NCBI RefSeq assembly: GCF_009712475.1
Contig: NZ_VCJO01000015.1
Span: 41,084 to 105,083 of the forward strand
Origin: Micromonospora sp. CP22
Lineage (GTDB): Bacteria > Actinomycetota > Actinomycetes > Mycobacteriales > Micromonosporaceae
Direction: 5' to 3'
DNA: 64,000 bases
Every line of letters starts with the position of its first letter. The first letter of the stretch is position 1. The notes under the pieces are model-generated. The model was given only the letters and a program-made list of their open reading frames with translations. It ran no database searches and was not told where the DNA came from. Positions 1 to 8,329 of the stretch are shown in pieces. The position numbers and the translations under genes were made by a program.

Positions 1-53
1 GGCCGGTGGTCGAGCTCATGCGGGCAGCCAACCAGGGCGGGATAACGAGCTGA
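1..53 (+). CDS. 3' end of an unidentified gene (partial)
   Basis: Read from base 3, the edge gives PVVELMRAANQGGITS followed by TGA at 51-53. This looks like the end of a plus-strand gene that begins outside the window, and it is followed by a strong hairpin. Sixteen residues are too few to identify a family, and chance reading-through is possible. Confidence 0.35.
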   Translation, partial: PVVELMRAANQGGITS

Positions 54-102
54 TCACCGGGTCACCCCCGGTCCGACGGCTGCCGTCCGAGACGGCCCCG
101 AT

Positions 103-150
103 CCCGGATCGGGTGGCGCGCGCCGTGACGCGGATGCCACCCGATCCGGG
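103..150. terminator. hairpin 3' of xylB, probably bidirectional
   Basis: Perfect 15-bp inverted repeat (arms 103-117 and 136-150, 18-nt loop) between the truncated plus-strand gene and the end of xylB on the minus strand. There is no clear U-tract, as is common in high-GC actinomycetes. It probably ends transcripts from both sides. Confidence 0.7.
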
Positions 151-156
151 AACCGG

Positions 157-1608
157 TCAGCCCTGGGACAACCGGTCCAGGTGATGTTCCCGGGCCAGCG
201 CGTAGCGCTCCCGGATGCCGGGCACCGGCTCGGCGGCGTACTCCTCCGTGCCGGACGGTGTCCAGGACGGCGGCTCCCCCGTGCCCAGGGCCAACCACGC
301 CGCCTGCCGGGCGGCACCGTCGGCGACGTACTCGCCGGGTGGCGGGACGACCACCGGGCAGCCGAAGACCTGCGCCGCGATCCGGCGCACCGCCGCCGAC
401 CGGGCACCGCCGCCGACCAGGATCACCCGGCGTACGGTCGCCCCCTGGGCGGCCAGTGCGTCGAGGCCGTCGGCGAGGGCGCAGAGCATCCCCTCCACGG
501 CGGCTCGGGCCAGGTGCGCCGGAGTCGAGGTGCGCAGGGTCAGCCCGTGCACCGCCCCGGTGGCGTCCGGCCGGTTCGGAGTGCGCTCACCCTCCAGGTA
601 CGGCACCATGACCAGCCCGTCCGCGCCGGGTGGCGCGGACAGTGCCAGGTCGGCCAGCTCGTCCAGACTCACCCGCAGCATCCCTGCGGCGGCGTCCAGC
701 ACCCGGGCCGCGTTCAGCGTGCAGACCAGCGGGAGGAACCGGCCGGTCACGTCGGCGAAGCCGGCGACGATACCGCTCGGATCGGCGGCGGGGGCGTCCG
801 CGACGCTGAACACCGTGCCGGAGGTGCCGATCGACACGACCACGTCACCGGGACCCGCGCCGACGCCGAAGCCGGCGGCGGCGTTGTCCCCGGCGCCCGG
901 CCCGAGCAGCGTCGCCTCGGAGCCCACGCCGGAGCCCCCCAGGGCCGCCGGAGCGAGGTGCCCGGCGGCCTCGGTGGGACCGAGCACCGTCGGCACCCGC
1001 ACCACCCGGCCGAGCGCCTGCTCCAACAGGTCCAGCCGGTACTTCTCGGTGGCCGGGGACCAGTAGCCGGTGCCGCTGGCGTCACTTCGATCGGTACGCA
1101 ACGCGTCCAGCCCCGGAGCACCGGCCAACCGCCAGGTCAACCAGTCGTGCGGCAGGCACACCGCCGCCACCCGGGCGGCGTTCTCCGGCTCGTTGCGGGC
1201 CAGCCAGCGCAGCTTGGTGACGGTGAAGCTGGCCACCGGCACGCTGCCCACCGCGTCGGCCCAGAACCGGCGTCCGGCCTGCCCCTCGCCCGCCTCCTGG
1301 ATCAGCTCCGCCGCCGCTCCGGCGGAACGGGTGTCGTTCCACAGCAGCGCCGGCCGGATGACCTCCCCGGACTCGTCGAGGCAGACCATGCCGTGCTGCT
1401 GGCCGCCCACGGAGACCGCGGCGACGTCGGCCAACCCACCGGCGGCGTCGATCGCCGTCTGGAGGGCCGACCACCAGGCCGAGGGATCGACCTCGGTGCC
1501 GTCCGGGTGCGGTGCCCGGCCCTGCCGGACCAGGGCACCGGTCTCCGCGTCCCGGACGACCACCTTGCACGACTGGGTGGAGGAGTCCACCCCGGCGACG
1601 AGCGGCAT
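157..1608 (-). CDS. xylB: xylulokinase
   Basis: FGGY-family carbohydrate kinase of 483 aa, the usual length. It should phosphorylate D-xylulose with ATP to give xylulose 5-phosphate for the pentose phosphate pathway. Visible are the N-terminal phosphate-binding segment with AGVDSSTQSCK, the GGQQHGM motif (about residues 67-73), the LWNDTRS segment, the GPGAGDNAAAG segment with the catalytic Asp, and the C-terminal LVGGGARS adenosine-binding motif. It starts at ATG 1608, 13 bp after the stop of xylA, so the two form an operon. The xylA partner makes xylulose rather than another pentulose the likely substrate. Confidence 0.93.
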   Translation of the reverse strand: MPLVAGVDSSTQSCKVVVRDAETGALVRQGRAPHPDGTEVDPSAWWSALQTAIDAAGGLADVAAVSVGGQQHGMVCLDESGEVIRPALLWNDTRSAGAAAELIQEAGEGQAGRRFWADAVGSVPVASFTVTKLRWLARNEPENAARVAAVCLPHDWLTWRLAGAPGLDALRTDRSDASGTGYWSPATEKYRLDLLEQALGRVVRVPTVLGPTEAAGHLAPAALGGSGVGSEATLLGPGAGDNAAAGFGVGAGPGDVVVSIGTSGTVFSVADAPAADPSGIVAGFADVTGRFLPLVCTLNAARVLDAAAGMLRVSLDELADLALSAPPGADGLVMVPYLEGERTPNRPDATGAVHGLTLRTSTPAHLARAAVEGMLCALADGLDALAAQGATVRRVILVGGGARSAAVRRIAAQVFGCPVVVPPPGEYVADGAARQAAWLALGTGEPPSWTPSGTEEYAAEPVPGIRERYALAREHHLDRLSQG

Positions 1609-1621
1609 GTCGACGCCCGTC

Positions 1622-2809
1622 TCAGCGTGCGCCGAGCACGTGCTCGACGGCGAGCTGGTTCAACCGGACGAAGCCGAAGCCACGGGCGGCGGTCGCCTGG
1701 ACGTCGAACTCCTCGAACGCGCTGGTGTCGGCGAGCAGTTCGGCGTAGCCCTCGCCGTCGCCGAGGGTCGGCACGGCCAGTTCGGTGACCTTGCTGGCGG
1801 CCAGCGCCTCGGCCACCTCCGGGTCGGCCCGGAACGCCGCGGCGCGCTCCTTGAGCAGCAGGTAGGTGCGCATGTTCGCCTCCGCCGAGGCCCAGACCCC
1901 GTCGACGTCCTCGGTGCGGGAGGGCTTGTAGTCGAAGTGCCTCGGCCCGTCGTAGGCGGGCGCGCCCGCCGGGCCACCGTGCTCCAGCAGGTCGACCAGG
2001 GCGAACGCGTTGAGCAGGTCACCGTGGCCGAAGACCAGGTCCTGGTCGTACTTGATGCCACGCTGACCGTTGAGGTCGATGTGGAACAGCTTGCCCTGCC
2101 AGAGCGCCTGGGCGATGGCGTGGGCGAAGTTCAGCCCGGCCATCTGCTCGTGGCCGACCTCCGGGTTGACGCCGACCCGCTCCGGGTGGGCGAGGGTGGA
2201 GATGAACGCCAGGGCGTGCCCGACGGTGGGCAGCAGGATGTCGCCGCGCGGCTCGTTCGGCTTCGGCTCCAGCGCGAAGCGCAGGTCGTAACCCCGGTCG
2301 ATGACGTACTGGCAGAGCAGGTCGACCGCCTCGCGGTAGCGCGCCAGCGCAGCCTGGACGTCCTTGGCCACGTCGTACTCGCCGCCCTCCCGGCCGCCCC
2401 ACATGACGAAGGTCTTGGCGCCCAGCTCGGCGGCGAGGTCGATGTTGCGCAGCACCTTACGCAGCGCGTACCGCCGGACGTCGCGGTCGTTGCTGGTGAA
2501 GCCGCCGTCCTTGAAGACCGGCTGCTGGAACAGGTCGGTGGTGACCATCGGCACCACCAGGCCGGTCTCGTCGAGCGCCTTGCGGAACCGGGCGATCTGG
2601 GCGTCCCGGGTGGCGGCGTCCGAGCCGAACGGCACCAGGTCGTCGTCGTGGAAGGTGACACCGTACGCACCCAGCTCGGCGAGCCGGTGCACCGACTCCA
2701 CCGGGTCGAGGGCATCGCGGGTGGCGTGGCCGAACGGGTCGCGGCCCTGCCAGCCGACCGTCCATAGCCCGAAGGAGAACTTGTCGGCAGGGGTGGGACG
2801 GGGTGCCAT
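1622..2809 (-). CDS. xylA: xylose isomerase
   Basis: Converts D-xylose to D-xylulose, a metal-dependent TIM-barrel enzyme of about 395 aa, typical of the actinobacterial family. Motifs seen: SFGLWTVGWQGRDPFG at the N-terminus, TFHDDDLVPFG with the active-site His, ALEPKPNEPRGD with a metal-ligand Glu and the catalytic Lys, NPEVGHEQMAG, and HIDLNGQRGIKYDQDL. The ATG at 2809 is chosen because GGAGGT lies just upstream (2815-2820). A longer reading from 2833 lacks this support and would run toward the operator. First gene of the xylA-xylB operon, divergent from a ROK regulator. Confidence 0.95.
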   Translation of the reverse strand: MAPRPTPADKFSFGLWTVGWQGRDPFGHATRDALDPVESVHRLAELGAYGVTFHDDDLVPFGSDAATRDAQIARFRKALDETGLVVPMVTTDLFQQPVFKDGGFTSNDRDVRRYALRKVLRNIDLAAELGAKTFVMWGGREGGEYDVAKDVQAALARYREAVDLLCQYVIDRGYDLRFALEPKPNEPRGDILLPTVGHALAFISTLAHPERVGVNPEVGHEQMAGLNFAHAIAQALWQGKLFHIDLNGQRGIKYDQDLVFGHGDLLNAFALVDLLEHGGPAGAPAYDGPRHFDYKPSRTEDVDGVWASAEANMRTYLLLKERAAAFRADPEVAEALAASKVTELAVPTLGDGEGYAELLADTSAFEEFDVQATAARGFGFVRLNQLAVEHVLGAR

Positions 2810-2839
2810 GGCAGACCTCCGGTGGGGTGTCATCCGCTA

Positions 2840-2860
2840 TTTGTTCAGTGGTTGAATTAA
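2840..2860. promoter_or_regulatory. candidate ROK/XylR operator in xylA-regulator intergenic region
   Basis: An A/T-rich 21-bp imperfect inverted repeat stands out in GC-rich DNA: TTCA (2844-2847), a 5-nt spacer, TGAA (2853-2856), with TTT and TAA flanks also pairing. It lies between the divergent xylA and ROK genes, where a repressor controlling both would bind. Assignment is by position and symmetry only. Confidence 0.5.
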
Positions 2861-2887
2861 ATGACTGGGATGTGGCAGTGTCAAGGG

Positions 2888-4120
2888 GTGAAGTCACCCG
2901 CTGCCCCGGCTGGCGCGGTGCGGCAGGGCAGCCTGCGTGAGCTGAACCTCGCCCTCGTGCTGGGCCGCATCGCCGCTGCCCGTCGCCCGCCCTCGCGGGC
3001 CGCGTTGGCTGCCGACACCGGCCTCACCCGGGCCACCGTCTCGGCCGTGGTGGAGGACCTCGTCGCCGGTCGACTCGTCACCGAGGCAGACCCGACACCC
3101 CGGGCCGGTGCCGGTCGTCCGGCGCGCGGTCTGATGCTGGCGGGCGACGGTCCGGCCGGGCTGGGGCTGGAGATCAACGTCGACTACCTGGCCGCGTGCG
3201 TGGTCGACCTCGCCGGGCAGGTCCGACACCACACCGTGCACCGGGTCGACCTGCGCCCCGTCTCCCCGGCCGACGCGCTCGCCCGGCTCGCCGAACTGGC
3301 CGGCCGGGCACGCGCCGACGCCGAGAGCCAGGGCCTGACCCTGGCCGGCGCGGCCATGGGGGTACCCGGCCTGGTCGACGACGCCGGGCAGGTCCGCCTC
3401 GCGCCGAACCTGGGTTGGCGGGACGTGCCGGTGCCGCAGCTACTGGCCGAGCATCCCCCGCTCACCGAGACCGTCGACGGCGTACCGCCCCTGGTGGTCG
3501 ACAACGAGGCCAACCTCGCCGCGCTGGGCGAACTGCACGCCGGTGCCGCACCGGGCACCTTCCTGCACATCTCCGGAGAGGTCGGCATCGGCGCCGGCAT
3601 CGTGCTGAACGGGGCGCTGTTCCGGGGCACCCGTGGTTGGAGCGGCGAGATCGGGCACATCCCGGTCCGCCCGGACGGCCCGCCCTGCCGCTGCGGCGGG
3701 CGTGGCTGTCTGGAGCTCTACGCCGGGCAGGAGGCGATCCTGTCCGCCGCCGGTCTGGCCGGAGCCGACCTACCGGCCGACCGGGCGTCCACCCGGCTGA
3801 CCCAGCTCGCCGAGGCCGAACACCCCGCCGTCCTGCACGCCCTCGCCGAGGCCGGTACGGCGATCGGGGTCACCGTGGCGAGCGTGGTCAACCTGCTGGA
3901 CCTCGACACGGTGGTGCTCGGCGGTGGGTACGCCCCGCTCACCGGTTGGCTCCGGCCTCCCGTCCTGGCCGAGATCGAGCGCCGGGTGCTCACCGCGGCC
4001 TGGTCTCCGGTCACCGTACGGCCGGCCACCCTCGGCGCCACCGCCGCGTCGGTGGGAGCCGCCGGTTCGGTGGTACGCCGGATCATCGCCCGCCCCGGCG
4101 GGTGGCTGGCCCGGCTCTGA
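2888..4120 (+). CDS. ROK family transcriptional regulator (XylR-like)
   Basis: N-terminal winged helix-turn-helix (SLRELNLALVLGRI, then a recognition segment ending GLTRATVSAVVEDL) is followed by a sugar-kinase-like ROK domain. The ROK zinc motif is complete: GEIGHIPV followed by CRCGGRGCLELY. It is probably a xylose-responsive repressor of xylAB, given the divergent layout. The start is uncertain. A reading from ATG 2861 would overlap the operator-like repeat and has no ribosome site; GTG 2888 (about 410 aa) puts the conserved RQGSLRELN segment ten residues from the N-terminus, as in relatives, but AAGGG sits directly against it. Confidence 0.85.
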   Translation: MKSPAAPAGAVRQGSLRELNLALVLGRIAAARRPPSRAALAADTGLTRATVSAVVEDLVAGRLVTEADPTPRAGAGRPARGLMLAGDGPAGLGLEINVDYLAACVVDLAGQVRHHTVHRVDLRPVSPADALARLAELAGRARADAESQGLTLAGAAMGVPGLVDDAGQVRLAPNLGWRDVPVPQLLAEHPPLTETVDGVPPLVVDNEANLAALGELHAGAAPGTFLHISGEVGIGAGIVLNGALFRGTRGWSGEIGHIPVRPDGPPCRCGGRGCLELYAGQEAILSAAGLAGADLPADRASTRLTQLAEAEHPAVLHALAEAGTAIGVTVASVVNLLDLDTVVLGGGYAPLTGWLRPPVLAEIERRVLTAAWSPVTVRPATLGATAASVGAAGSVVRRIIARPGGWLARL

Positions 4121-4192
4121 CCCGCTCGCCAGGCACGTCTCGGACCCGCCTCGGTACGCTTGCCTCCAGGCAACCAGCCCTGACCTCGAGGA

Positions 4193-5926
4193 GTGCACCG
4201 CCGGCATGCGTACTGGTCGACAGCGCCCCGCGCCCGGTGCCCGCCGGTGACCAGCACCCGACAGGGCACCTTCGCCGGTGCCGCCGGTGAGTGGGCCGAC
4301 GACGAGCGGTCGGCTGGTCCCGCCACCGGGACACCCCGCTCCAGGCCGTCCGTGGACGCCGACCTCGCTCGTGAGCTGCTCGACGGGCTCGACGAGGCGG
4401 TGCTGACCACCGACGACGACGGGACGGTCGTGCTGGTCAACGCCAGAGCCGGGGAGCTGCTGCCGGACGTCGTCGTCGGCACCGACCTGGCCGACTGCGC
4501 GCTGCCGGCGCTGGCGGACGCGGTAGCCGTCGGCGCGGACGACTTCGAGGACGTCCACCACGGCCGACGGCTGCGGGGCGTACGCCGTACGCTGGGCGGC
4601 AGCCGCTCCGCCTGGTACCTGCGGGACGTCACCGACGAGCACCGTCAGGCCGAGGAACTGCGGGCCGAGCGGTGGCGTACCCGTTTCCTGGCCCGTACCG
4701 GCCGTCGACTCGGTCTGGCGTTGGAGCGGGCGCAGGTGCTACGTGCCGTCGCCACCCTGCCCGTGCCGTACCTGGCCGATCTCGCCCTGGTGGTGCACCT
4801 GCCACCGATCCCGACCGAGCATCGGCCGCACTTCGTGCGGTACACCGCCGACGACACCGCACCGGCCACCGGGGTGGCCGACTGGGACGTGGTCACCGCC
4901 GTACCCGGTCTCGCCGAGGCCCTCGACGGTGAACCCGCCGAACCACGCGCCTGGCCGACCACCGGTCGGGAAGGGCTCCACCCGCTGCTCCCGGCGGGTC
5001 CGCACCCGGCCACCAGCCTGCTGGTCAGCCCGATGCCCGGGGCAGGTCAGACGGCCGGTGCCCTGGTGCTGCTCCGTCGAGCGGAGCGGAGCGGGTTCGA
5101 CCGCCGCGAGGTGGAGCTGGTTCGGGAGTTCGCCGCCCGCGCCGGTGCCGCCCTGGCCACCGCACATCTGCACGACGAACAGAGCCATCTCGCCCAGGTG
5201 CTCCAGAACAGCCTGCTGCCGCCGAAACTGCCCACGGTAACCGGCATGAGTCTGGCCGGCGGTTACCGCGCGGCCGGGGACACCCTGCGCATCGGGGGCG
5301 ACTTCTACGACGTCCTGCTGACCGGTGACGGTGCCCTGTTCGCCGTCGGAGACGTCTGCGGCAAGGGGGTCGGCGCGGCCGTGCTCACCGGCCGGGTACG
5401 CCAGTCGTTGCAGACCCTGCGGCTGGTCGAGCAGCAGCCGCAGGAACTGCTCCGGCTGCTCGACCGGGCGCTGCTCGACATCCCGGACGCGTCCCGACGC
5501 GGCCAGTTCACCACCCTGCTACTGGGCACCCTGCGGCCCGAGGCCGGGGGCGGGCTACGGGTGCGGATCGCCGGTGGCGGGCATCCGGCACCCCTGGTGA
5601 TCCGCGCCGACGGCACGGTGGCAGCGGTCCGGGTGGGCGGCATGCCGGTCGGTGCGCTCGCCGATGCCCGGTTCGCCACCGCTGATCTCCGGCTGGGCCC
5701 CGGCGAGCTGCTGTTCACGCGTACCGACGGGGTCACCGACGCCCGGGGCGGCCCGCAGGGGACGGAGAGCTTCGGCGAGCAGCGGCTACGCCGGACGCTC
5801 GCTGACGGTGCCGGACAGCCCCCGGCAGCGCTCGTGGAGCGCGTACTCCAGGCGGTCGACACCTGGTGCGCCGGCCACCGCCACGACGACATCGCCATGC
5901 TGGCGATCGGCCCGTCCGGAGACTGA
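4193..5926 (+). CDS. PAS-GAF-PP2C (SpoIIE-type) serine phosphatase
   Basis: A multidomain regulator of 577 aa. An N-terminal PAS-like domain (from about residue 60, ELLDGLDEAVLTTDDDG) and a GAF-like region (about 160-330) precede a C-terminal SpoIIE/PP2C phosphatase. The phosphatase shows SLLPPKLP, RIGGDFYD, GDVCGKGVGAAVLTG and DDIAML, which carry metal-binding Asp residues. Family members dephosphorylate anti-sigma-factor antagonists in stress signalling; no such partner lies nearby, so the target is unknown. Start GTG 4193 follows GAGG closely; a GTG at 4247 is an alternative. No transmembrane segment is apparent. Confidence 0.88.
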   Translation: MHRRHAYWSTAPRARCPPVTSTRQGTFAGAAGEWADDERSAGPATGTPRSRPSVDADLARELLDGLDEAVLTTDDDGTVVLVNARAGELLPDVVVGTDLADCALPALADAVAVGADDFEDVHHGRRLRGVRRTLGGSRSAWYLRDVTDEHRQAEELRAERWRTRFLARTGRRLGLALERAQVLRAVATLPVPYLADLALVVHLPPIPTEHRPHFVRYTADDTAPATGVADWDVVTAVPGLAEALDGEPAEPRAWPTTGREGLHPLLPAGPHPATSLLVSPMPGAGQTAGALVLLRRAERSGFDRREVELVREFAARAGAALATAHLHDEQSHLAQVLQNSLLPPKLPTVTGMSLAGGYRAAGDTLRIGGDFYDVLLTGDGALFAVGDVCGKGVGAAVLTGRVRQSLQTLRLVEQQPQELLRLLDRALLDIPDASRRGQFTTLLLGTLRPEAGGGLRVRIAGGGHPAPLVIRADGTVAAVRVGGMPVGALADARFATADLRLGPGELLFTRTDGVTDARGGPQGTESFGEQRLRRTLADGAGQPPAALVERVLQAVDTWCAGHRHDDIAMLAIGPSGD

Positions 5927-5957
5927 CCCGCCGAGCGGTGCCGTCGGTGGGCGCCGG

Positions 5958-6536
5958 TCAGGCCGTCTGTAAGACGGAGGCGTCCCCCGCCGCCCAGTCA
6001 CGCGACGTCGCGTCGACGGCGTGCCGGCTGTGCGCCACCTGGTCCGCGCGGGCCTCCTCAACCTGCCCCACCGGCGACGGCACCACCCGCGTGCGGGCGG
6101 CATCGTCGAAGGCGCGCAGACCGCGCAGCAGCGCCTCCCGCGACTCGGGCGGCATGTCGGCCAGGACCGCCGCCAGGTGCCGACGGCGGTCGTCGCGCAG
6201 CTCGGCCAGCAACCGGCGGGCCGCGTCGGTCAGGTGCAGTGAGATCTCCCGCCGGTCGGCCCGGCCGGGCTCCCGCTCCAGCATCCCGGCGGCCACCAGC
6301 CGGTCGCAGAGCCGGCTGGCCGACGAGAGCAGCATGTCCAGGCCGGTGGCGAGACGCCGCAGGTTGATCCCGTCGTGCCGCTCGACGAGCATGACGGCGC
6401 GGAGCTGGACGGTGGAGATCCGGTTGGCGGTCCGTTCCCGCGCACCGTCCCAGACTGTCAGCAGTGCACCCGCCGCGGTGTCCAGCTCGGCAGCCATACT
6501 CATCGTGGGTCCGGGTGGACCATGCAGTTCCGCCAT
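5958..6536 (-). CDS. MarR family transcriptional regulator
   Basis: Winged-helix regulator of about 192 aa. The DNA-binding core is seen in ISTVQLRAVMLVERHDGI, then LRRLATGLDMLLSSASRLC (recognition helix) and GMLEREPGRADRREISLHLT (wing). The C-terminus has an extra tail rich in charged residues and Ser. It reads convergently with the phosphatase and lies downstream of the sugar transferase. Start ATG 6536 gives MAELHGPP; ATG 6503 (MSMAAEL) fits the domain equally well, and neither has a strong ribosome site. Ligand and targets are unknown. Confidence 0.8.
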   Translation of the reverse strand: MAELHGPPGPTMSMAAELDTAAGALLTVWDGARERTANRISTVQLRAVMLVERHDGINLRRLATGLDMLLSSASRLCDRLVAAGMLEREPGRADRREISLHLTDAARRLLAELRDDRRRHLAAVLADMPPESREALLRGLRAFDDAARTRVVPSPVGQVEEARADQVAHSRHAVDATSRDWAAGDASVLQTA

Positions 6537-6643
6537 GGTGCGCCTGAGCGTACTCCGATTCCGTCCCGGGTTGGGCCTGCGATACAGCAGAACCGGAGCA
6601 CGCGGTAGCCGGCGACCGCCTCCGTGCGGTACGTCCCCGACGA

Positions 6644-8194
6644 TCAGTACGCGCCCCGACTGTTGACCACCGCACCGATGGTCTTCCACAGGATGGTCAG
6701 ATCGGCGGCCAGCGACCAGTTCTCCACGTAGTAGAGATCGAGCCGGATGCCGTCCTCCCAGCTCAGGTCGGATCGCCCGCTGACCTGCCAGAGCCCGGTC
6801 ATGCCCGGTTTGACCAGCAACCGACGGGCGACGTCCCCGTCGTAGCGGGCCACCTCGGAGGGCAGCGGCGGCCGGGGACCGACCAGGCTCATCTGCCCCA
6901 GCAGGACGTTGACCAGCTGCGGCAGTTCGTCCAGCGACCACTTGCGCAACAACCGGCCGATCCGGGTCACCCGGGGGTCGTCTCTCATCTTGAACAGCAG
7001 GCCGTCGGTCTCGTTGCGGGAGGCCAACTCCGCCAGCAGCGCGTCGGCGTTGACCACCATCGTGCGGAACTTGAAGACGCCGAACTCCTTGCCGCCCTGC
7101 CCGACCCGGGTCTGCCGGAACAGCACCGGGCCCCGACTGTCCAGCTTCACGGCCAACGCGATGACCACCAGCAGGGGTAGCAGCAGCGCCAACGCGACCA
7201 GTGACACCGACCGGTCGACGAAGCCCTTCACCAGCTTGCGGACGCCCCGGAACTCGGGTGCCTCCACGTGGATCAGCGGTAGGCCGGCGACCGGCCGGGT
7301 GTGGATGCGCGGACCCGCGACGTCGGTCAGCGCGGGAGCCAACACCAGGTCGACGCCGGTGCCCTCCAGTTGCCAGCCGAGCCGACGCAGCCGGGTGGCG
7401 GTGAGTTCCCCGCAGGCGGTGACGGCGACGGTGTCCGCGCCGATCGCGGCGGCGGCCTCCGGGATGGCCCGGAACGAACCGACCACGGGCACGTCGCCGA
7501 GCCGCTGCGCGACCGGTGCGAGCAGCGCGTCCGGGATGCAGGCACCGACCACGTGATAGCCGGCGTACGGCTCACGGCGCAGGGTGTGCACCAACTCCAG
7601 CACGTGGGCGGTGTCACCGACCACCAACACCCGCCGCGACCAGCCCAGCCCCTGCGAGCGGGCGCGGTGCAGACGCTTACGGGCGGCGAACCGGGCCACC
7701 TCCAGACCGATCGTGCCCACTGCGAAGGAGATGGCCAAAAAGCCCCGGGAGACGCCGACGTCGGCGACGTAGCCCGCGATGGCGGTGGCACCGGCGAGCC
7801 GCAGACTCGCCATGCTCACCCGCCGGTACTCGTCGGCGCCGTACCCCACCACCCGGTCGTCGTAGCAGCGCAGGGCCTTCAACGAGATCAGCCAGGCCAG
7901 GACCAGCGCCGGGGCGACCAGGACGTACGGCACCGGGCCACGGGGCGCGGCCTCGCCGAACCGGACGGCGTAGCCGACCAGTACCGCCACCGCCAACACG
8001 ACGGTGTCCAGCACGACCAGGGTCCTGATGTACGTCCGCTGGTCGGTGCGTACCGGTGGCGGGGGGTTGTGCGGTTGCGATGACGATCTGACCGGGGTCA
8101 ACAGCGTCGCCGAGGTCACCAGCCCTCCCACTTCGCTAGCCGACGGCACGGGCCCGGCCGGGTTGAGGCCGGGTCTGCCAATGCACGACGACAT
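6644..8194 (-). CDS. polyprenyl-phosphate sugar-1-phosphate transferase
   Basis: Initiates exopolysaccharide synthesis by moving a sugar-1-phosphate from a nucleotide sugar to undecaprenyl phosphate in the membrane. N-terminal transmembrane helices (for example LVVLDTVVLAVAVLVGYAV and YVLVAPALVLAWLISL) lead to a Rossmann-like CoA-binding-type domain (VLVVGDTAHVLELV). One more helix pair follows, then the bacterial sugar transferase domain: KLDSRGPVLFRQTRVGQGG, FKFRTM, DELPQLVNVL and KPGMTGLWQVSGR. About 516 aa from ATG 8194, which is preceded by CAGGGCAGG. No polysaccharide cluster surrounds it, so the product is unknown. Confidence 0.88.
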   Translation of the reverse strand: MSSCIGRPGLNPAGPVPSASEVGGLVTSATLLTPVRSSSQPHNPPPPVRTDQRTYIRTLVVLDTVVLAVAVLVGYAVRFGEAAPRGPVPYVLVAPALVLAWLISLKALRCYDDRVVGYGADEYRRVSMASLRLAGATAIAGYVADVGVSRGFLAISFAVGTIGLEVARFAARKRLHRARSQGLGWSRRVLVVGDTAHVLELVHTLRREPYAGYHVVGACIPDALLAPVAQRLGDVPVVGSFRAIPEAAAAIGADTVAVTACGELTATRLRRLGWQLEGTGVDLVLAPALTDVAGPRIHTRPVAGLPLIHVEAPEFRGVRKLVKGFVDRSVSLVALALLLPLLVVIALAVKLDSRGPVLFRQTRVGQGGKEFGVFKFRTMVVNADALLAELASRNETDGLLFKMRDDPRVTRIGRLLRKWSLDELPQLVNVLLGQMSLVGPRPPLPSEVARYDGDVARRLLVKPGMTGLWQVSGRSDLSWEDGIRLDLYYVENWSLAADLTILWKTIGAVVNSRGAY

Positions 8195-8267
8195 CCTGCC
8201 CTGACAACCATGACTACCAATTGCTTCCGACGTATTGCCGTCAGTTTCCAAGGCGTAGGACAGCGAG

Positions 8268-8315
8268 GAAGAGGGCCGGTGGAATCGGCGGAAACCGGTA
8301 CCACAGGCCCTCTTC
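8268..8315 (-). terminator. hairpin after the vWA-protein gene
   Basis: Ten-base perfect arms (8268-8277 and 8306-8315) enclose a GC-rich loop between the end of the vWA-protein gene and the start of the sugar transferase gene on the same strand. Its place suggests the two genes are separate transcription units. Confidence 0.5.
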
Positions 8316-8329
8316 TCAGGCGTCTCGGA

